64,000 nt of DNA from positions 62,001-126,000 of the forward strand of contig NZ_VOMB01000021.1 of NCBI RefSeq assembly GCF_019050325.1, read 5' to 3'. This DNA is from [Mycobacterium] fortunisiensis. Lineage in GTDB: Bacteria; Actinomycetota; Actinomycetes; Mycobacteriales; Mycobacteriaceae. The notes beneath the pieces are model-generated. The model searched no databases, had not been told where the DNA came from, and saw nothing but the letters and a program-made list of their open reading frames with translations. Below, piece after piece: positions 61,013 through 64,000 of the stretch (position 1 is the stretch's first letter; the number at the start of each line of letters is the position of its first letter). A program made the translations under genes and the position numbers.

Positions 61013-61929
61013 TGAGTGAGGCAACGGCGACCCTGGGTACCCCCGAGCTCAAGCCGGGCGAGAAGACGATCGCGATCAACGGCGGCAACGTCGTCTACGA
61101 GATCCTGGGCGAGCAGGGCGATTTCATCGCGCTGACGCCGGGCGGCCGGTTCAGCAAGGACATTCCGGGTCTGCGACCGCTGGCCGAGGCCCTGGTCGAG
61201 GGCGGCTACCGGGTGCTGCTGTGGGACCGGCCCAACTGTGGCCGCTCGGATGTGCAGTTCTACGGGCAGAGCGAATCGCACATGCGGGCCGAGACGCTCT
61301 ACAAGCTGATCACCGCACTCGACATCGGGCCGTGCTACATCCTCGGCGGTTCCGGCGGCGCGCGGGATTCCATGCTCACCACGATGCTGTACCCGCAGAT
61401 CGTCCGAAAGCTGGTGGTGTGGAACATCGTCGGCGGCGTGTACGGATCATTCGTCCTGGGCGGGCACTATGTGACACCGAGCATCCTGGCGGTGCGCGGT
61501 CTCGGCATCAAGGGATTGCTGAGCGTGCCGGAGTGGCGTGAACGGATCGAGCAGAATCCGGCCAACCGTCAGCGCCTGCTCGATCTCGACCCCGACGAGT
61601 TCCTCAAGGTCATGCTGCGCTGGCTGAACGCGTTCGTGTCCAAACCCGGCCAGACCATCCCCGGCGTGCCGGACGAGATGTTCGACAACATCACCGTGCC
61701 CACCCTGATCATCCGGGGCGGCGAGAACGACTGGGACCACCCCAAGCGCACCTCGCTTGAGGTGAGCTGCCTGATCAAGGGTTCCAAGCTGATCGATCCC
61801 CCCTGGCCCGAGGACGCCTGGGAGCGGGCCGGCGAGAAGTTCGCCCAGAGCGGCGGCAAGACGTTCTGCCTGTTCGACACCTGGGTGCAGGCCGCCCCGG
61901 CCATCGTCGAGTTCCTGAGGTCGTCATGA
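61012..61929 (+). CDS. Alpha/beta hydrolase fold protein
   Basis: This 305-residue alpha/beta hydrolase has LLWDRPNCGRSD near residue 67, the nucleophile elbow GGSGGARDS near 110 (Ser as nucleophile), and the acid-region strand TLIIRGGENDWDHPKR near 230. The catalytic His expected about 25 residues later is not evident: that segment reads SKLIDPPWPEDAWERAG. It may use His from the WDHP segment or be non-hydrolytic. It is the last gene of the amidohydrolase-Rieske operon. Confidence 0.82.
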   Translation: MSEATATLGTPELKPGEKTIAINGGNVVYEILGEQGDFIALTPGGRFSKDIPGLRPLAEALVEGGYRVLLWDRPNCGRSDVQFYGQSESHMRAETLYKLITALDIGPCYILGGSGGARDSMLTTMLYPQIVRKLVVWNIVGGVYGSFVLGGHYVTPSILAVRGLGIKGLLSVPEWRERIEQNPANRQRLLDLDPDEFLKVMLRWLNAFVSKPGQTIPGVPDEMFDNITVPTLIIRGGENDWDHPKRTSLEVSCLIKGSKLIDPPWPEDAWERAGEKFAQSGGKTFCLFDTWVQAAPAIVEFLRSS

Positions 61930-61946
61930 GCACCGCAGATGCGGGC

Positions 61947-62420
61947 TCAAACCGTGTGAATGTGGACCTCACAGTTCAGCGAGGCCTCCAGCGCCGTGTG
62001 GATACGGCTTTCCGGGATGCGGGTCAGATCGGTCTTGTGCAGAACCACCGTGACGACGTCCCACCCGTCCTGGTCGACGGTTCGGCTCACCTCACCGGTG
62101 AGCCCGAAGCCGGCCAGCACACCCAGCGCGTCCTCGTCGGTTCCGCGACTCACGAAGGTGACCACGCCGGCGCTCGGCGTCGTCCCAAAAGCCTTGGCGC
62201 ACAATTCCATGGCAATTGCCTGCAGCTCTGGCGCGTTGTCACCGGCGATCAGTACCTCGACCTCGCGGCGCTGCGCGGGCAGTCCGGCGAGCTGATTGTC
62301 CAGCACCTCGGCCCCTCGTTCACCCAGCAACTCACGGAGCGTTGCCATGCCGTCGGATAGCTGCTGCGCCCCGAGCTCCCCAGCCGGGTCGACCCCGACG
62401 CGCACCACCGCAGTTCTCAT
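61947..62420 (-). CDS. Conserved-looking protein of unknown function
   Basis: This 157-residue protein lies on the opposite strand to its neighbours. It has an alternating alpha/beta pattern: MRTAVVRVGVDPAG, then GVVTFVSRGTDEDALGVLAGFGLTGEVSRTV, then VVTVVLHKTDLTRIPESRIHTALEASLNCEVHIHTV. It has no signal peptide or membrane segment. The ATG at 62420 has TAGGCT seven bases upstream and no ribosome site, suggesting a leaderless transcript divergent from the NuoF-like gene. No function can be assigned. Confidence 0.7.
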   Translation of the reverse strand: MRTAVVRVGVDPAGELGAQQLSDGMATLRELLGERGAEVLDNQLAGLPAQRREVEVLIAGDNAPELQAIAMELCAKAFGTTPSAGVVTFVSRGTDEDALGVLAGFGLTGEVSRTVDQDGWDVVTVVLHKTDLTRIPESRIHTALEASLNCEVHIHTV

Positions 62421-62447
62421 GCCGGTAAGCCTAACCGGGGACGGGAT

Positions 62448-63746
62448 GTGACGATGACAGCCGAACTGACGGTTGCGGTATGGCCGGGGCTCACGCCGCG
62501 CCTGCTGCGCGACGGGACCGAAAGCCTGGCCGACTACAAGCAGGCGGGCGGCTATGGCCCCCTTGCAGATCCGGACCAGCTGCTGGCCGAGGTGTCCGCG
62601 AGCGGCCTGCTCGGCCGCGGCGGTGCGGCCTTCCCGCTGGCGGTCAAGCTGCGGACGGTGCGCGACAACGGGCAGCGCGACGCAAATGGCACGGTGGTGA
62701 TCGCCAATGGCGAAGAGGGTGAGCCCGCCTCGATCAAGGATCGCTGGTTGCTGCGCAACCGCCCCCATGCCGTGCTCGACGGCCTGCGGCTGGCGACGGC
62801 GATCGTGCGCGCCGAGCGCGCCGTGGTGTACGTGTCGGATGCTCAGGCAGCAGCCGCCGTCGAACGTGCCCTCGCCGAGCGAGCAGACGGCCGGGACGGC
62901 CCGCAGGTCGAATTGGTTACCGTCACACCGGGTTACGTGGCCGGCGAGGAGACCGCCGCGGTGCACGTCGTCAACGGCGGCCCGGCCAAGCCCACCGACA
63001 AACCGCCCCGCCCGTTCGAGGAGGGGGTGGCCGGCAAGCCGACCCTGATCAGCAATGTCGAGACGCTGGCCCACCTGGCCTACCTCCACCAGCACGGCGC
63101 GCAGGCGTTCCGTGCGCTGGGCACCGAGGCCTCCCCCGGCACATTTCTGGCCACCATCACCGGGGCCGGACTCCCGCCCGCGTTGTACGAACTCCCGCAC
63201 GGCATCGCCTTCGCCGACCTGCTGACCTTGCACGGCGTTTCGAGCGACAACGTCCGCGGAGCGTTGCTCGGCGGCTACTTCGCCGGCCTGGTCAATCGCG
63301 ACATCCTCGGGGCCACGCTGGATCACGAATCCGTCCGGGCCCTCGGCAGCGGACTGGGCTGCGGGGCGATCGGCATCCTCACCGACGACTGCCCGGTGGC
63401 GGTGGCGGCGTCGGTGCTGGCGTACTTCGACCGGGAGAACGCCGGGCAGTGCGGTTCGTGCTTCAACGGCACCGCCGCGATGGCGGCCGTGGCCACCGCG
63501 CTGCGCGACGGTGATGCCACTGCAGAAGACGTGGAACGGCTGCGGCGTTGGTCGGTGGTGCTGCGCGGCCGGGGCGCCTGCGCCACGCTCGACGGTGCCG
63601 CCAACGTGGCGGCCAGCCTGCTGGCCCAGTTCCCCGACCTGGTCCAGCGGCACCTCGAAAGTGGCTGTCAGACCTGCCGTTCCGGTGCCTTCACCGCCGC
63701 GCGGCCCTACGAAGTGGAGTCTCTGGAGGCGGTGGTCGCGGTATGA
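62448..63746 (+). CDS. NuoF-like NADH-binding flavoprotein
   Basis: This 432-residue relative of the complex I 51-kDa subunit has the FMN/NADH loop LLGRGGAAFPLAVKL near residues 54-68 and ANGEEGEPASIKDRWLL near 84-100. The SLBB-like middle includes TPGYVAGEETAAVH. The C-terminal iron-sulfur region has QCGSCFNGT near 342 and GACATLDG near 383. The normal third Cys of the C-x2-C-x2-C triplet is absent, leaving three of four ligands. It probably oxidises NADH and reduces the ferredoxin encoded right behind it (ATGA overlap), a candidate reductase for the P450s. Confidence 0.87.
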   Translation: MTMTAELTVAVWPGLTPRLLRDGTESLADYKQAGGYGPLADPDQLLAEVSASGLLGRGGAAFPLAVKLRTVRDNGQRDANGTVVIANGEEGEPASIKDRWLLRNRPHAVLDGLRLATAIVRAERAVVYVSDAQAAAAVERALAERADGRDGPQVELVTVTPGYVAGEETAAVHVVNGGPAKPTDKPPRPFEEGVAGKPTLISNVETLAHLAYLHQHGAQAFRALGTEASPGTFLATITGAGLPPALYELPHGIAFADLLTLHGVSSDNVRGALLGGYFAGLVNRDILGATLDHESVRALGSGLGCGAIGILTDDCPVAVAASVLAYFDRENAGQCGSCFNGTAAMAAVATALRDGDATAEDVERLRRWSVVLRGRGACATLDGAANVAASLLAQFPDLVQRHLESGCQTCRSGAFTAARPYEVESLEAVVAV

Positions 63747-63964
63747 AGGTCAAGCTGGATCGCACGTTGTGCGATGGCTTCGGGTTGTGCGCCAAGCACG
63801 CCCCCGAGTACTTCCCGCTCGACGATTGGGGCTACGCCGTGCTCAAAGGTGACGGCAACATCCCCGAGGCCGACCAGGACGCGGTCCGGCGGGCCCTGCT
63901 CGACTGCCCGGTGCACGCGATCATCGAGTTGCGGGAGACACGGACCGAACGCGAGGCCGGCTGA
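63743..63964 (+). CDS. 3Fe-4S ferredoxin of P450 type
   Basis: This 73-residue ferredoxin has ligands CDGFGLC near residues 10-16 and CPVHA near 55; the second Cys position is Phe, so a 3Fe-4S cluster is expected. It is similar to the ferredoxin at 37054. Its ATG overlaps the NuoF-like stop by four bases, which makes a reductase-ferredoxin pair likely. The last 36 bases of the window after it hold no gene that can be judged. Confidence 0.9.
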   Translation: MKVKLDRTLCDGFGLCAKHAPEYFPLDDWGYAVLKGDGNIPEADQDAVRRALLDCPVHAIIELRETRTEREAG

Positions 63965-64000
63965 GCACAGGGCAATGGATCACCGATACCGGAAACTGGT

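Noticed and set aside
61947..63653. A 568-residue minus-strand protein under the NuoF-like gene
   Set aside because: Only the last 157 residues look protein-like; the remainder is antisense to the NuoF-like gene. The start was set at 62420.

Overview
The window comes from a high-GC actinobacterium, almost certainly a Mycobacterium or Mycolicibacterium. The grounds are the 5' end of a type I fatty acid synthase of mycobacterial type, a complete yrbEAB-mceABCDEF operon, mycofactocin-type short-chain dehydrogenases, a secreted hemophore-like protein, and many leaderless or GTG starts. Apart from the first 8.6 kb, nearly everything looks like one accessory island for taking up and oxidising a hydrophobic, CoA-activatable compound. 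The substrate is not identifiable from sequence; a steroid, terpenoid or branched lipid is an inference.

Layout. 1-8.6 kb is a background region: fas (partial), a MerR regulator, an MFS transporter, an LtrA-like membrane protein, and a short SARP-like protein coupled to a 38-residue membrane peptide. 8.6-22.2 kb holds two Mce-associated membrane proteins, two acyl-CoA synthetases, an amidohydrolase, an enoyl-CoA hydratase, a frameshifted VOC protein, a DUF35/thiolase-like pair, a TetR regulator, a P450 and four small secreted proteins. 22.2-32.1 kb is the mce operon, preceded by two tiny overlapping ORFs. 32.4-44.2 kb holds a CoA-transferase, an aldehyde dehydrogenase, SDRs, a 3Fe-4S ferredoxin, three P450s, a hemophore-like protein, an AveC-like membrane protein with a 45-residue membrane partner, and a TetR. 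44.3-55.7 kb holds an operon of periplasmic-binding-like protein, AveC-like protein, SDR, ALDH and P450, then a NorQ/NorD-type AAA and VWA pair, an SDR and a tandem-TetR regulator. 55.8-64 kb holds a two-subunit acyl-CoA dehydrogenase, two amidohydrolases, a Rieske protein, an alpha/beta hydrolase, an unknown protein, a NuoF-like flavoprotein and a second ferredoxin.

How it may work together (inference). The Mce complex and its associated and secreted proteins import the substrate. P450s fed by ferredoxins hydroxylate it; mycofactocin-linked SDRs and ALDHs oxidise the alcohol to an acid. FadD or CaiB-type enzymes make the CoA ester. Acyl-CoA dehydrogenase, hydratase, SDR and the DUF35/thiolase-like retro-aldolase shorten the chain.

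The most interesting signal is regulatory. A 15-bp inverted repeat (GAGAAT-N3-ATTCTC and variants) lies upstream of nine or ten catabolic transcription units spread over 48 kb, with no obvious cognate regulator in the window. A second 16-bp motif marks four promoters around the tandem-TetR gene, and the two other TetR genes each sit beside a distinct palindrome. The window therefore looks like a multi-regulator catabolic island built around mce import and mycofactocin-dependent oxidation.
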